A stretch of DNA of 64,000 nucleotides from Niabella agricola (GTDB lineage: Bacteria; Bacteroidota; Bacteroidia; Chitinophagales; Chitinophagaceae). Each line of letters begins with the position of its first letter. Within the stretch, counting starts at the first letter, position 1. The notes beneath the pieces were generated by a model that was not told where the DNA came from, made no database searches, and worked only from the letters and a program-made list of their open reading frames with translations. Location of the stretch: positions 186,001-250,000 of the forward strand of contig NZ_JAJHIZ010000003.1 in assembly GCF_021538615.1 (NCBI RefSeq), in the 5' to 3' direction. The position numbers and the translations under genes were made by a program. Positions 7,694-16,859 of this stretch are shown piece after piece.

Positions 7694-8431
7694 TCAATAC
7701 CCCGGATCAAACAGTACCAGCCGGTCATTGGGCAAATCATATGCGTAGAGCTGTTCCTGCTCCCGGTCATAATACAACCATTGAATGGGTCCTGCTGAAT
7801 GATTCCCAGGACTCACAGACAATCCCAGTACCGTATATTGCCGCTGTTCCCGCTCCTGCTCTTCAATTGAAAAACCAATGTCTTCATTTCCTTCTGTTGC
7901 CAGCTGAAGCAGCTTATTTTCTGCGCCGGCAAGATAGTATTCCACCATCCGGTAAAGCTTCTTCTTATAATCGTCACTATACTCATCATTGCCTGCCCAC
8001 CAGTACGTAAGCTCCTTTTTATATTTTTCACGAAACAGGGAAACGGCACCGTCTTTTATTTTCCGCACGGCCATTACCCATTTCGCCAGTTCCGGCCGCT
8101 CGCCATCGCCGGCTATATAAATGGTATCCTCCTTCCACTGCACGCGTATCTGATCACCCCGCAGCAGGCTCCGGTCTTCGTTCCTGTCATTTATAAAATA
8201 GTAATGGTCTTCTCCATTCCTGCAGCTCAGCTGTGTATAATCCCCGTCATCATTGTACCCGGTAAATGTACAGGCCAGCGTCTTGCTGTTGGTACGGTTT
8301 TTATCTACCGGCGGGCCGGCGGGCATGGTGCCCGAAGCAGCATGGGGGGAACGCGAAACTTTTCCATCGGTTACTTCTGTGCAGGATAACAGCCCCGGCA
8401 TTATCCAAATAAGCGGCCAATAATATTTCAT
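7694..8431 (-). CDS. Lipoprotein of unknown function
   Basis: The 245-residue protein starts with a signal peptide ending in the lipobox GLLSC (Cys17), so it is predicted to be lipidated and anchored on the periplasmic or outer-membrane side. The mature part is hydrophilic, with Tyr/Trp-rich segments (YKKELTYWWAGNDEYSDDYKKKLYRMVEYYLAG, around residues 137-170) and a C-terminal pattern ending RLVLFDPGY. I recognise no family. It lies 5 bases after the end of the next lipoprotein gene on the same strand, so the two are probably co-transcribed. It may be part of a lineage-specific envelope function. Confidence 0.75.
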   Translation of the reverse strand: MKYYWPLIWIMPGLLSCTEVTDGKVSRSPHAASGTMPAGPPVDKNRTNSKTLACTFTGYNDDGDYTQLSCRNGEDHYYFINDRNEDRSLLRGDQIRVQWKEDTIYIAGDGERPELAKWVMAVRKIKDGAVSLFREKYKKELTYWWAGNDEYSDDYKKKLYRMVEYYLAGAENKLLQLATEGNEDIGFSIEEQEREQRQYTVLGLSVSPGNHSAGPIQWLYYDREQEQLYAYDLPNDRLVLFDPGY

Positions 8432-8436
8432 CCTTT

Positions 8437-8850
8437 TTATTTTGCCGCAAGCAGCAGCTCGCTGTGAACCACCCCTCTACGGTGCTCCCGAAGATAGGCC
8501 TTTAAAGCGTCCTTTTCTTTCAATCGTTCTGTACCATTGCTGTTGGTAATGACAATGGAATCAATATTACCGGCCAGCCGGTCCAGGTCTGTGTCGCTCC
8601 AACTCCCCATATCAAAATAAAAGGTTCTGCGGGTGGTATCGTTCCGAGGGGTCCGCACCACTACCTTTTTCGGCCCGGCGGAGGCCCCTCTTCCTTTCAT
8701 CTCCCTGTTGCCATAGAGGGTTATAGAATTGTTGCTTTCGCCCCCAGCCTGTACAATCAACACCTGGGCATGATCACAGCTTGTCAGCATCACGATTCCA
8801 GTCAGGAAAATGGCTGCAGGCAACAGCCGGCTAATGGTTTTCTTTTTCAT
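8437..8850 (-). CDS. Small lipoprotein of unknown function
   Basis: The 137-residue protein has a clear SPII signal peptide, MKKKTISRLLPAAIFLTGIVMLTSC, with lipidated Cys25. The mature part is short and basic in its middle (GPKKVVVRTPRNDTTRRTFYFDMGSWSDTDL). It contains a segment, NIDSIVITNSNG, that looks like beta structure. No family is recognised. It is the first gene of a two-lipoprotein unit with the 7694-8431 gene, 5 bases downstream. Nothing in the neighbourhood indicates a substrate. Confidence 0.75.
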   Translation of the reverse strand: MKKKTISRLLPAAIFLTGIVMLTSCDHAQVLIVQAGGESNNSITLYGNREMKGRGASAGPKKVVVRTPRNDTTRRTFYFDMGSWSDTDLDRLAGNIDSIVITNSNGTERLKEKDALKAYLREHRRGVVHSELLLAAK

Positions 8851-8915
8851 TTTTTACGGTTTCACAACAGCAGTACGATTCTTAATACAGGAACCGCCTG
8901 CAGGTAACCCTTAAA

Positions 8916-8967
8916 ACAAAAGAGGCCCAAAACAGCCCGGTTTATTACGCGGTGCTGCTGGGCCTCC
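8916..8967 (-). terminator. Rho-independent terminator of trpB2
   Basis: On the minus strand the arms gaggccca (plus-strand 8922-8929) and tgggcctc (8959-8966) form a hairpin. It is followed by a run reading ttttgtttt, about 20 bases beyond the trpB2 stop codon. This separates trpB2 from the lipoprotein pair. Confidence 0.7.
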
Positions 8968-8987
8968 ATATCCAAGCGGATCATAAA

Positions 8988-10346
8988 TTATTGCGGCTGC
9001 AGTACTTCAATATCTTTCAGTGCAACCGTCAGTTCTTCATCAGTAAATGAATGATTCACCAACTTGCCGTCAAAATAATCCTGGTAAGCCGCCATGTCTA
9101 CAAAACCATGTCCGCAAAGGTTAAACAGGATGGTTTTTTGTACGCCTTCCTCACGTGCCCTGTTTACCTCACGGATCACCTGCGCAATTCCATGGTTCGC
9201 TTCCGGAGCCGGCACAATGCCTTCTGCTTTTGCAAACAGCACGCCAGCTTCAAAGCATTCCAGCTGCTGAATGGCATTGGCTTCGATCAAACCGTCTTTC
9301 AGCAGTTGACTGCACAATACGCTGGCGCCATGGTACCGCAGCCCTCCTGCATGTATGGCAGCCGGGGTAAACGTATGTCCTAATGTAAACATCGGTAACA
9401 ACGGTGTATAACCCTGCGTATCTCCAAAATCGTACATAAATTTCCCCTTGGTCAGCTTGGGACAGGAAGCCGGCTCCACGGCCACGCAGCGCACCTGTTT
9501 CCCCTCGATCTTATCCTTTACAAAGGGGAAGGACAAACCCGCAAAATTAGACCCTCCGCCCAATGGTGCGATGATCACATCCGGATAGTCGCCCGTATAT
9601 TCCAGTTGCTTTTTAGCCTCCTGGCCAATGATCGTCTGGTGCAGCAATACATGGTTCAGCACCGATCCCAGCGCGTACTTGGTATCCTCATCGCCAGCGG
9701 CAATCTCAATGGCTTCCGAGATGGCCAGTCCCAGGCTGCCCGGCGTATCGGGGTTGACCTCCAGCGCATTTCTTCCGGCCTGTGTATTGGTGCTGGGTGA
9801 AGCATATACTTTGGCGCCAAATGTATTCATCAATATTTTCCGGTAAGGCTTCTGGTTAAAACTGATGCGTACCATATACACTTCGCAATCGATCCCGAAA
9901 TGGGCACAGGCAAAACTTAAGGCCGTTCCCCATTGCCCGGCACCGGTTTCAGTAATGATCCGTTTCACCCCGGCCTTCTTATTATAATAAGCCTGCGGGA
10001 TGGCTGTGTTGGGCTTGTGTGAGCCGCTGGGACTGGTGCCTTCATACTTATAATAGATCTTACAATCCGTCTTCAATGCTTTTTCCAGCTCCGTTGCGCG
10101 GATCAATGGAGTCGGACGCCAGATGCGGTAGGCTTCCTGCACTTCCTCCGGTATATCAATATACCGCTCTGCAGATACTTCCTGCTGGATCAGGTCCATC
10201 GGAAATAACGGGGCCAGATCTTCCCCGCTAATCGGTTGCTTCGTGCCCGGATGCAGCGGCGGTAATGGTTTATTGGGCATATCTGCCACTATATTATACC
10301 ACTGGGTGGGCATATCTTTTTCATTCAGAAGGATTTTCTTTTCCAT
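8988..10346 (-). CDS. trpB2: Tryptophan synthase beta-like PLP enzyme (TrpB2 type)
   Basis: The 452-residue protein is the longer TrpB2 form (TIGR01415 type) rather than the usual ~395-residue TrpB1. It joins indole and serine to give tryptophan using pyridoxal phosphate. The PLP lysine is Lys111 in GSHKPNTA, and the phosphate-binding loop is in [12 protein letters not shown]. Typical TrpB2 features are the N-terminal extension and the [18 protein letters not shown] segment. There is no trpA or other trp gene nearby and it has its own terminator, so it probably acts as a stand-alone enzyme that salvages indole, or as a paralog of a TrpB1 elsewhere. Physiological function is inferred from the family. 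Confidence 0.9.
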   Translation of the reverse strand: MEKKILLNEKDMPTQWYNIVADMPNKPLPPLHPGTKQPISGEDLAPLFPMDLIQQEVSAERYIDIPEEVQEAYRIWRPTPLIRATELEKALKTDCKIYYKYEGTSPSGSHKPNTAIPQAYYNKKAGVKRIITETGAGQWGTALSFACAHFGIDCEVYMVRISFNQKPYRKILMNTFGAKVYASPSTNTQAGRNALEVNPDTPGSLGLAISEAIEIAAGDEDTKYALGSVLNHVLLHQTIIGQEAKKQLEYTGDYPDVIIAPLGGGSNFAGLSFPFVKDKIEGKQVRCVAVEPASCPKLTKGKFMYDFGDTQGYTPLLPMFTLGHTFTPAAIHAGGLRYHGASVLCSQLLKDGLIEANAIQQLECFEAGVLFAKAEGIVPAPEANHGIAQVIREVNRAREEGVQKTILFNLCGHGFVDMAAYQDYFDGKLVNHSFTDEELTVALKDIEVLQPQ

Positions 10347-10652
10347 TAAATTATATTTATTTTTTGGTTGAATTATGAAAGACTAATATAAGTTAGTTCT
10401 GTTATTTAAACAATTCGTGGTTAAAAAATCACTATTTCATCAGAACCTGATGGATAACGTTCCCCTATTTATTCAACAACCTGATCACAAGGAGACCCGG
10501 GGACATTACCAACATGCAGGTTTACTATAAGGCAAGCAATCTTTTCTCTATACAAAATGGAACAGGCATGGCAAAGCAATAGTCTGCCTAAACTTCCCTC
10601 ATATACATTCTTGTGTTCTTTTGTGGCAATTTAAACCGTAAACGGACGGCCG
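10347..10652. other. 306-base gap with no gene
   Basis: The right part of the gap (about 10347-10440) is AT-rich and must hold the trpB2 promoter, though I see no clean TAnnTTTG box. The rest contains only degenerate intergenic sequence, including a cttttgtggcaat word also present near 7653. No ORF, tRNA or clear hairpin is supported. Confidence 0.5.
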
Positions 10653-11372
10653 CTACCAACCGCTGGCCAGCACATCGGCCAGGTGCATGGTTTTAATGGA
10701 GTATTTTTTATGATCGATATATCCCTGCAAATGCATCAGGCAGGAAAGGTCGGTGCTGATCAGGTAATCGGCACCGGTGGCAATGGCATTTTCAACTTTT
10801 TGTTCGCCCATATTAATGGAGATGGACGGGAATTTTACAGCAAAGGTCCCCCCGAAACCACAGCAGGTTTCCACATCTTTCAATTCGTTTAATATTAAGC
10901 CCCGCACATTGGCCAGGAGCGCCCGTGGCTCGGATTTGATCCTGCATTCACGTAAACCGGCGCAGCTGTCATGATAGGTAGCGTTGCCGCTGAGAGTAGC
11001 ACCGGTATCCGTCACCTTCAGTACATGGACCAGGAACTCAGAAAATTCGTAGATTCTTGCTCCCAGGGCTTTGACTTCATTGTGCACGGAGGAATTATCA
11101 AAAAGGGTTGGATAATAATTGCGTACAAACCCTACGCAACTGGCACTGGGCGCCACAATATAATCGCTGCCTTTAAAATCATTCAGGAATTTAGAGCAAA
11201 CCGCTTTTGATTCCTCCCGGAACCCTGCATTAAAGGCCGGTTGTCCGCAACAGGTCTGGTTGGCATTATAACTGACGGAACACCCGAATTTCTCCAACAC
11301 TTTTATCATGTTAAAGCCGGTATCCGGGTAAAGCTGATCTACAAAACAGGGTATAAAAATCTGTACATTCAT
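10653..11372 (-). CDS. LutA/YkgE-like (Fe-S)-binding CCG-domain protein
   Basis: The 239-residue protein has two cysteine-rich CCG domains: CFVDQLYP and QTCCGQPAFNAG in the first half, and HDSCAGLRE and ETCCGFGGTFAVKFP in the second. This is the architecture of LutA/YkgE, the Fe-S subunit of the L-lactate oxidising LutABC complex, and resembles the C-terminal part of GlpC and heterodisulfide reductase subunits. lutB and lutC are not in the window. It is the last gene of a five-gene run with pdhA, a TPR protein, ribH and a lipoprotein, with one base between it and the lipoprotein gene. An exact electron-transfer partner cannot be named. Confidence 0.88.
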   Translation of the reverse strand: MNVQIFIPCFVDQLYPDTGFNMIKVLEKFGCSVSYNANQTCCGQPAFNAGFREESKAVCSKFLNDFKGSDYIVAPSASCVGFVRNYYPTLFDNSSVHNEVKALGARIYEFSEFLVHVLKVTDTGATLSGNATYHDSCAGLRECRIKSEPRALLANVRGLILNELKDVETCCGFGGTFAVKFPSISINMGEQKVENAIATGADYLISTDLSCLMHLQGYIDHKKYSIKTMHLADVLASGW

Positions 11373-11373
11373 T

Positions 11374-11820
11374 TTATTGCTGTTGAGCTTTTTGATATTC
11401 GGCGATCGTCAGCTGATCGCCGCTAACCGGGTCCATTATCTTTATCCCGAAGGTTTGCGGATTCACAATGAAAAAATAATAGGTCTCAAAACGAAGATCA
11501 CCATTATATCCGGCTCTAAAGTTAACTTCTTTATCAGAAACCGTATCTATTAAAAACGCAATGCCCTGTTTATGATGAGTAAACGAATCGATATACCGAT
11601 GGCTTTCCGCAACGAAGGGAATCTTTCTCAGGCTGTCGATCACCCCGGCTTCTGTGGCATGACCGATGGGGGGAGCAGCAACCGGGGTATCTGCCAGCGG
11701 AATGCTGCGGCTAACCATGGAATCGATACCCGCCGACTCCTTTTCCGGGCCAGATCCATTGCAGGAAGCCGTCACTAACAATATCACCGGCAAACCATAA
11801 AAGAAACGCCGGGAAACCAT
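11374..11820 (-). CDS. Lipoprotein of unknown function
   Basis: The 148-residue protein begins MVSRRFFYGLPVILLVTASC, a signal peptide with the lipid-modified Cys at position 20. The rest has Asp/Ser/Pro-rich linker sequence and a C-terminal segment (YNGDLRFETYYFFIVNPQTFGIKIMDPVSG) that looks beta-rich. I recognise no named family. Its start codon overlaps the ribH stop by one base (TGATG), and the LutA-like gene follows after one base, so it is co-translated in the pdhA operon. Confidence 0.75.
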   Translation of the reverse strand: MVSRRFFYGLPVILLVTASCNGSGPEKESAGIDSMVSRSIPLADTPVAAPPIGHATEAGVIDSLRKIPFVAESHRYIDSFTHHKQGIAFLIDTVSDKEVNFRAGYNGDLRFETYYFFIVNPQTFGIKIMDPVSGDQLTIAEYQKAQQQ

Positions 11821-12296
11821 CAGGAATGAATCATTTTCAGCGCTGTAATGGCAGCCTCCTCACCTTTATGTCCATGTGCCCCCCCAATCCGCTCCCGGGC
11901 CTGTTCTTCGGTATTAACCGTCAACACTCCAAAAATGGTAGGTACCGGCAGCATCAGATTTAATTGTAATACTCCTTGTGTTACGGAATCACACACATAA
12001 TCAAAATGGGGAGTATCGCCTTTGATCACACAACCCAGGGCAATAAATGCGTCGGGAGCCGCGCCGTCTTTGGTACGCTCCCAGTGCCGTTTTATGGCAA
12101 AGGGCAGCTCCACAGCGCCGGGCACTACCAGCGTCTGGTACCGGATCTTATACTGGTCAAAAATTCTTTTACAACCATCCTCCAATGCATCTACGATGGC
12201 TGCATTCCATTCTGTTTTCACTAAAATAACACAGGCATTCTCTTTCAGAATGCCTGTGTCAATATGATATAAAGAACTGTTTCCTTGTGTTGCCAT
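11820..12296 (-). CDS. ribH: 6,7-dimethyl-8-ribityllumazine synthase
   Basis: RibH condenses 5-amino-6-ribitylamino-uracil with 3,4-dihydroxy-2-butanone 4-phosphate in riboflavin synthesis. It forms oligomeric shells in the cytosol. The 158-residue length is normal. Family motifs are visible: PGAVELPFAIKR (around residues 59-70), ALGCVIKGDTPHFDYV, which carries the catalytic His, and GVLTVNTEEQARER. It lies 3 bases after the TPR gene and overlaps the following lipoprotein gene by one base. A ribH/TPR/recF neighbourhood is common in the phylum. Other rib genes are not in the window. Confidence 0.95.
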   Translation of the reverse strand: MATQGNSSLYHIDTGILKENACVILVKTEWNAAIVDALEDGCKRIFDQYKIRYQTLVVPGAVELPFAIKRHWERTKDGAAPDAFIALGCVIKGDTPHFDYVCDSVTQGVLQLNLMLPVPTIFGVLTVNTEEQARERIGGAHGHKGEEAAITALKMIHS

Positions 12297-12299
12297 TTT

Positions 12300-12998
12300 T
12301 TAGTTTACGTTATAAACACCTAGCTGGGCCAGATACTTATCTGCATCAAATCCAGGCTGGGTGCGCGGATATTTTTCTTTTAATTCTTTGTAAAGACCAA
12401 TCGCCTCTTCCTTTTTATTGAGAACATGCTGCGCCAGGTATGCTGCGCTAAACAAGGCATCGGCGCTGGCGATCTGATCAGCCTCAAACTCTTTTGCGGC
12501 TTTTTTATAATTTTCCAGGGCTTCGGCACCTTTGCCCATATCGCCATAAGCATCACCTAATAATTTATAGGCCCGTTGCTGGATCTGTTTTGAATCCGTT
12601 TTGAAATCTTTCAGAAAGCTCACCGCCTTGTCATTCTGATTCAGTTTTACATAACATACACCCGCATAAAAATTGGCCAGGTTACCAGTGGGTGTACCGC
12701 TGTATTTTTTTGAGATCGCTATAAAGCCGGGATTCACACCATCGCCATTGAGGGCAAGATTAAATGAATCCTTTTTAAAATACTCTTCTGCTTTAAAGCT
12801 TTTATCCAGCGCTTCTTCAATCTTGGGTTTCTGCACAAAGGTCTTATAAAGCATATACCCGCCTCCCAAAACCACGATCACCCCAAGGATAGCAGCAATT
12901 TTTTTACTGTTCTTCAGCCAGAACACCCTTAAATTATCAACAGCGTTTGAATCCGCAACGTGCTCGTTTACAGCTTCATTATTTCGCTTATCTGTCAT
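12300..12998 (-). CDS. Membrane-anchored TPR protein (YfgM/tetratricopeptide type)
   Basis: The 232-residue protein has a short cytosolic N-terminus. One membrane helix follows at about residues 34-52 (IAAILGVIVVLGGGYMLYK). The rest is a periplasmic-type helical repeat region with TPR-like units (GNLANFYAGVCYVKLNQNDKAVSFLKDF, KLLGDAYGDMGKGAEALENYKKA, ADALFSAAYLAQHVLNKKEEAIGLYKEL). This topology matches YfgM, a chaperone-like partner of the SecYEG translocon, but the assignment is by architecture only. It is the second gene of the pdhA-ribH operon, 25 bases after pdhA. Confidence 0.85.
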   Translation of the reverse strand: MTDKRNNEAVNEHVADSNAVDNLRVFWLKNSKKIAAILGVIVVLGGGYMLYKTFVQKPKIEEALDKSFKAEEYFKKDSFNLALNGDGVNPGFIAISKKYSGTPTGNLANFYAGVCYVKLNQNDKAVSFLKDFKTDSKQIQQRAYKLLGDAYGDMGKGAEALENYKKAAKEFEADQIASADALFSAAYLAQHVLNKKEEAIGLYKELKEKYPRTQPGFDADKYLAQLGVYNVN

Positions 12999-13023
12999 TT
13001 TGATATATATTATTTAGTTAGTT

Positions 13024-14019
13024 TTAATCTACAATGAACGGATAGTGCTGATCCATATATACGTCCTTTAATACCTCATCATCGGACGGGAACGGGCTTT
13101 CTTCGGCAAATACCACAGAGGCCGCTACCACCTCGTCGCAACGGGTATCGATTTCTTTTACCTGCGCTTCGGTTGCCAGCTTGGTATCCAGGATATTTTT
13201 CCGCAACAGGTTGATCGGATCTTTTGACTTGTACTCATCCACCTCATCCTTGGTACGGTATTTCTGGGGATCGCTGATGGAGTGCCCTTTGTACCGGTAG
13301 GTTTTAATTTCCAGTAAGGTAGGTCCGCCTTTTTCACGCGCCCGTTTTACAGCTTTGGCTACAGCATCATGTACCGTTTCCGGATTCATGCCGTCCACTA
13401 CTTCGGAAGGCATTTCGTAAGCAGCACCCAGTTTATAGATATCATGGATATTGGAAGTCCGCTCCACGGAAGTCCCCATCGCATAATTGTTGTTCTCACA
13501 AATGTAAATTACAGGCAACTTCCATAACATGGCCAGGTTAAAGGACTCGTGCAAAATCCCCTGGCGTGCGGCACCGTCTCCAAAGAAGCAGAGCACCACA
13601 TTATCGGTACCCTTGTAATTCTCGGCAAAAGCCAGGCCGGTACCGGTACCGATCTGCGCGCCTACGATCCCGTGGCCCCCATAAAAATGCTGCTCTTTAC
13701 CAAAGAAGTGCATACTGCCTCCCTTTCCTTTCGCGCAACCGGTAGCTTTTCCGTACAACTCTGCCATACAGCTATCTACTGAAACGCCTTTGGCGATGGC
13801 CAATCCGTGATCACGATAGGCCGTAATAAAAATATCCTCCGGCTTCGTGGCGGTCATACAACCCGCGGCAATGGCCTCCTGCCCTACGTAGGCATGAAAA
13901 AAACCACGGATCTTTCCCTCCATCTTATACTTTTCTTCCGCTGTAAGCTCAAACGTGCGGATCAGCTGCATCAATTCGTACCAGTACAGGTAGGTTTCTT
14001 TTGAAAATTTTGTTGCCAC
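13024..14019 (-). CDS. pdhA: Pyruvate dehydrogenase E1 component, alpha subunit
   Basis: With PdhB this forms the thiamine-diphosphate E1 that decarboxylates pyruvate in the cytosolic pyruvate dehydrogenase complex. The ThDP motif runs from GDGAARQGILHES to ENNNYAMGT (about residues 160-190). The regulatory-type loop YRYKGHSISDPQKYRTKDE is also present. GTG 14019 (VATKFSKETYLYW) is chosen over TTG 14040. A -7 box (14038-14045, minus strand) puts the likely transcript start near 14031, so TTG 14040 would not be transcribed. It heads a five-gene operon. pdhB lies about 39 kb away at 53252, and E2 and E3 are not present. The protein is 331 residues. Confidence 0.93.
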   Translation of the reverse strand: MATKFSKETYLYWYELMQLIRTFELTAEEKYKMEGKIRGFFHAYVGQEAIAAGCMTATKPEDIFITAYRDHGLAIAKGVSVDSCMAELYGKATGCAKGKGGSMHFFGKEQHFYGGHGIVGAQIGTGTGLAFAENYKGTDNVVLCFFGDGAARQGILHESFNLAMLWKLPVIYICENNNYAMGTSVERTSNIHDIYKLGAAYEMPSEVVDGMNPETVHDAVAKAVKRAREKGGPTLLEIKTYRYKGHSISDPQKYRTKDEVDEYKSKDPINLLRKNILDTKLATEAQVKEIDTRCDEVVAASVVFAEESPFPSDDEVLKDVYMDQHYPFIVD

Positions 14020-14037
14020 GGCTAAAAATTTGAGTAG

Positions 14038-14045
14038 CAAATGTA
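14038..14045 (-). promoter_or_regulatory. -7 box of the pdhA operon
   Basis: On the minus strand the box reads TACATTTG, a full TAnnTTTG match. It places the transcript start close to 14031 and supports the GTG 14019 start of pdhA. No clear -33 TTTG is visible. Confidence 0.5.
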
Positions 14046-14272
14046 AGGGAAAATTTCTGATTTATACCCTCTTGTAATGCCCTTAAACCTTTTTTTATAC
14101 GGGGGTGCTTTGTTTTTTGTTTCCTGGCCGGGGTACTGGTGGCATCTGCCTTTGCGTCGCACACTTGCGCTGCAGCACAAGCCCGGCAGGGACACCCGCA
14201 GCCGCCTGATTTTCTTGAAAATTATACGGTCAATAACATGACAATTAGTAATTTAGCCTGCAGACCGCAGCT

Positions 14273-15358
14273 ATGTCGTTCCAGCTTAATTCCATATCAT
14301 TGCTCCAGTTTAAAAATTACACCAACCGGAGTTTCCTTTTTCCAAAAAAGGTGATCGCGATTTGTGGGAAAAACGGTGTGGGAAAAACCAACATCCTGGA
14401 TGCGATCCATTATCTCTGTTTTACCAAAAGTTATTTCAGCGGTACCGACGCTGTGAATGTGCAGCAAGGTGCCCGGGGCTTTCGGATCGATGGCGTATTT
14501 GAACAAAACGGACATACTGAAAGTGCGGCCTGTATTCTCCGCGAAACGGGCAAAAAGGAGTTTTCTGTAAACGGGGAGCTGTATGATAAATTTTCAAAGC
14601 ACATCGGCCGCTATCCCTGCGTTATTATTGCGCCCGACGATGCGGTGCTTATCACCGGTGGCAGTGAAGAGCGGCGGGGCTTTATAGATGCCCTGCTTTC
14701 GCAGCTGGATCCGGAATACCTGAAGCGGCTGATCTTTTACAACAGAGTATTGCAACAGCGCAATAGCTTTTTGAAGACCGCCGCCGAACAGGGATCGCTG
14801 GATGAATCCCTGCTTTCCGTGCTGGATGAACAACTGGTACCGGCTGGAAATTTTATCTTTAACAAAAGACGCGATGCCATGGTGGCTTTCCTGCCCCGCG
14901 TAAAACGGATGTACACCGAAATTGCACAACGGGAAGAACACCTCTCGCTCCTGTATGAAAGCCGCCTGCTGGAAGCCGGTTTTGACGAACTGCTGAAAGC
15001 GGCCCGGCAAAAGGACCTGGCGCTGCAGCGCACCACCCTGGGCATCCACCGCGACGACATCACCCTGCAGCTCGGCAACCAGCCCTTTAAAAATATTGCC
15101 TCACAAGGGCAACGGAAGAGCCTGCTTTTTGCCTTAAAACTTACGGAACTGGAAGTACTGGCTGCAGAAAAAAAATTTACTCCGCTCCTGTTACTGGATG
15201 ACGTTTTTGAAAAACTGGATGAAGACCGGATCAGCAGCCTCCTGGCTCAGGTATGCGTGGAAAAGGACGGTCAGGTTTTTATTACGGATACCAATAAGGA
15301 ACGGGTGCTGCAACACATGCAGGCCATTGGTGTGGAGGTGCACCTGGTGGAACTTTAA
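14273..15358 (+). CDS. recF: DNA replication/repair protein RecF
   Basis: RecF is an SMC-like ATPase that helps load RecA at single-strand gaps through RecFOR. The 361-residue protein has the Walker A motif GKNGVGKT (residues 32-39), the SQGQRKSLLFALKLTE signature (about 281-296) and Walker B LLLLDDVFEKLD (about 304-315). The N-terminal SISLLQFKNYTNRSF pattern is typical of the family. It is divergent from the pdhA operon and followed by a membrane acyltransferase and a DUF721 gene. A recF/DUF721 pairing is common in Bacteroidota and here it is interrupted by the acyltransferase gene. Confidence 0.95.
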   Translation: MSFQLNSISLLQFKNYTNRSFLFPKKVIAICGKNGVGKTNILDAIHYLCFTKSYFSGTDAVNVQQGARGFRIDGVFEQNGHTESAACILRETGKKEFSVNGELYDKFSKHIGRYPCVIIAPDDAVLITGGSEERRGFIDALLSQLDPEYLKRLIFYNRVLQQRNSFLKTAAEQGSLDESLLSVLDEQLVPAGNFIFNKRRDAMVAFLPRVKRMYTEIAQREEHLSLLYESRLLEAGFDELLKAARQKDLALQRTTLGIHRDDITLQLGNQPFKNIASQGQRKSLLFALKLTELEVLAAEKKFTPLLLLDDVFEKLDEDRISSLLAQVCVEKDGQVFITDTNKERVLQHMQAIGVEVHLVEL

Positions 15359-15421
15359 TTGGCACGCATTCCATTTCGCACTAATTTTAATGCATTATCA
15401 GTCTCCATCAATCCATTTTGT

Positions 15422-16540
15422 ATGAACCAGCCTGCGCCCGCGCGTTTTCTTGCCCTTGATGTGTTCCGGGGCCTTACGATCTGTTTTATGATCATCGTCA
15501 ATACCGGCGGCCCCAATCCCTTTCATGAGTTGCGGCATGCGCAATGGAACGGGTTTACATTAACCGACCTCGTGTTTCCCTCCTTTTTATTTGCAGTAGG
15601 TAATGCCATTAGCTTTTCAACCTCAAAATGGGAATTACAACCCCGGCAAACCGTGGTCCTCAAAATACTTAAACGTACGTTGCTTCTGTTTTTGATCGGT
15701 TACCTGATGTATTGGCTGCCTTTTGTAAAAATAGATCCGCAGAACCATCTGCATCCCTTTCCTATTGGCGAAACCCGGATCTTTGGCGTACTGCAGCGCA
15801 TTGCGCTTTGCTACGGGATCGGCGCCCTGATCATTTATTTTGCGTCCCGCAGAACCGTCCTTATTACTGCAGCGGGACTGCTATTGGGATACTGGCTCCT
15901 GGCAGCAATTTTTGGAGACTATACCCTCAATGGTGCAGCCACTACCAAACTGGATATCCTCACATTAACACCACCACACCTGTACAAAAAAGGACCGGAA
16001 AATGCGTTTGATCCCGAAGGACTGCTCAGCACCCTGCCGGCGATTGTCAATGTGCTGATCGGGTACTTTGCAGGTGCCCATATAAAAAAGAATCCCCGGA
16101 GTTTTGAAATGCTGGCCTTACTGGCCATTGCGGGGTTCCTGCTCCTGTCTGCGGGGTATCTATGGAATCTTGTTTTCCCAATTAATAAAAAGCTATGGAC
16201 GAGCAGCTTTGCATGCCTTACAACGGGCCTTGATTGCCTGATACTGACCACCATTCTGTATTTCATTGACTTCAGGGGCAACCGGACCGGTGTTCATTTT
16301 TTTGAAGTATTTGGTAAAAATGCATTGTTTATTTATTTATTCAGCGAAGTGATCCCGATACTGCTTTCCAGTTTTTATACAGCAGACCAGCAGCCGCTTT
16401 TCAAGGCCCTTTATTCGGTTACCTGGGGACAGCTTGGAACCGGCCCCGTTCCCTCCCTGCTATGGTCCGTAAGCTTCATGCTTTGTTGCTGGCTGATGGG
16501 ATATGTACTTTATAAAAGAAAAATATTTATCCGGCTTTAA
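15422..16540 (+). CDS. Heparan-alpha-glucosaminide acetyltransferase-like membrane protein
   Basis: The 372-residue integral membrane protein belongs to the HGSNAT/DUF5009-type acyltransferase group. It is predicted to move acetyl groups across the membrane onto a sugar. The N-terminal signature RFLALDVFRGLTICFMIIVNTGG (residues 8-30) and the HAQWNGFTLTDLVFPSFLFAVGNAI segment are diagnostic. About ten hydrophobic helices follow, with a long periplasmic loop around residues 170-210. ATG 15422 gives the family N-terminus; the frame is open upstream to 15359 but that part looks non-coding. It lies 63 bases after recF on the same strand. The acceptor sugar is unknown. Confidence 0.87.
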   Translation: MNQPAPARFLALDVFRGLTICFMIIVNTGGPNPFHELRHAQWNGFTLTDLVFPSFLFAVGNAISFSTSKWELQPRQTVVLKILKRTLLLFLIGYLMYWLPFVKIDPQNHLHPFPIGETRIFGVLQRIALCYGIGALIIYFASRRTVLITAAGLLLGYWLLAAIFGDYTLNGAATTKLDILTLTPPHLYKKGPENAFDPEGLLSTLPAIVNVLIGYFAGAHIKKNPRSFEMLALLAIAGFLLLSAGYLWNLVFPINKKLWTSSFACLTTGLDCLILTTILYFIDFRGNRTGVHFFEVFGKNALFIYLFSEVIPILLSSFYTADQQPLFKALYSVTWGQLGTGPVPSLLWSVSFMLCCWLMGYVLYKRKIFIRL

Positions 16541-16835
16541 AACCATGCGGGGTTCCTGACGCATCTTGTGGGGGATTATTAAACCGCTATGGACGCAAGG
16601 CATCCGCAAAGGCGATGAAAGTCGTTAAGGCATATGTCCGGGCTCTTTGCCCTTGCAGCCCCTTACGTGTATTGTGCCAATAATTAAACCGCAGAGAACG
16701 CACATGAAATGAATGAAAGATTTTTAAATACTTATCGGCAGCATACCTGGCGTCCTTGCGATCCCATTGTGCATTGCGGTGATCATTGAACCGCCGCGTG
16801 CGAAGAATCCGTATGGAATCCTTCCTTTAAAAGGC
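16541..16835. repeat. Degenerate intergenic repeats before the DUF721 gene
   Basis: The gap contains decayed copies of a G/C-rich intergenic motif: aaaccgctatggacgcaagg (16580-16599), aaaccgcagagaacgcac (around 16687) and an inverted relative tggcgtccttgcgatcc (around 16748). No ORF or RNA gene is supported. Confidence 0.45.
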
Positions 16836-16843
16836 TACCTTTG
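16836..16843 (+). promoter_or_regulatory. -7 box of the DUF721 gene
   Basis: TACCTTTG is a full match to TAnnTTTG. It puts transcription start near 16850, so the GTG at 16860 is the sensible start codon and the frame upstream of it is not transcribed. Confidence 0.55.
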
Positions 16844-16859
16844 CAGAAACAGATCAACC

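Noticed and set aside
14020..14040. TTG 14040 as the pdhA start
   Set aside because: The -7 box places transcription start at about 14031, so the TTG would not be in the RNA, and GTG 14019 gives the expected N-terminus.
14077..14241. Short frame of about 54 codons between pdhA and recF
   Set aside because: The gap can be read in several frames, and one has a hydrophobic start that looks like a signal peptide. There is no start support, no family and no promoter, so I did not call it.
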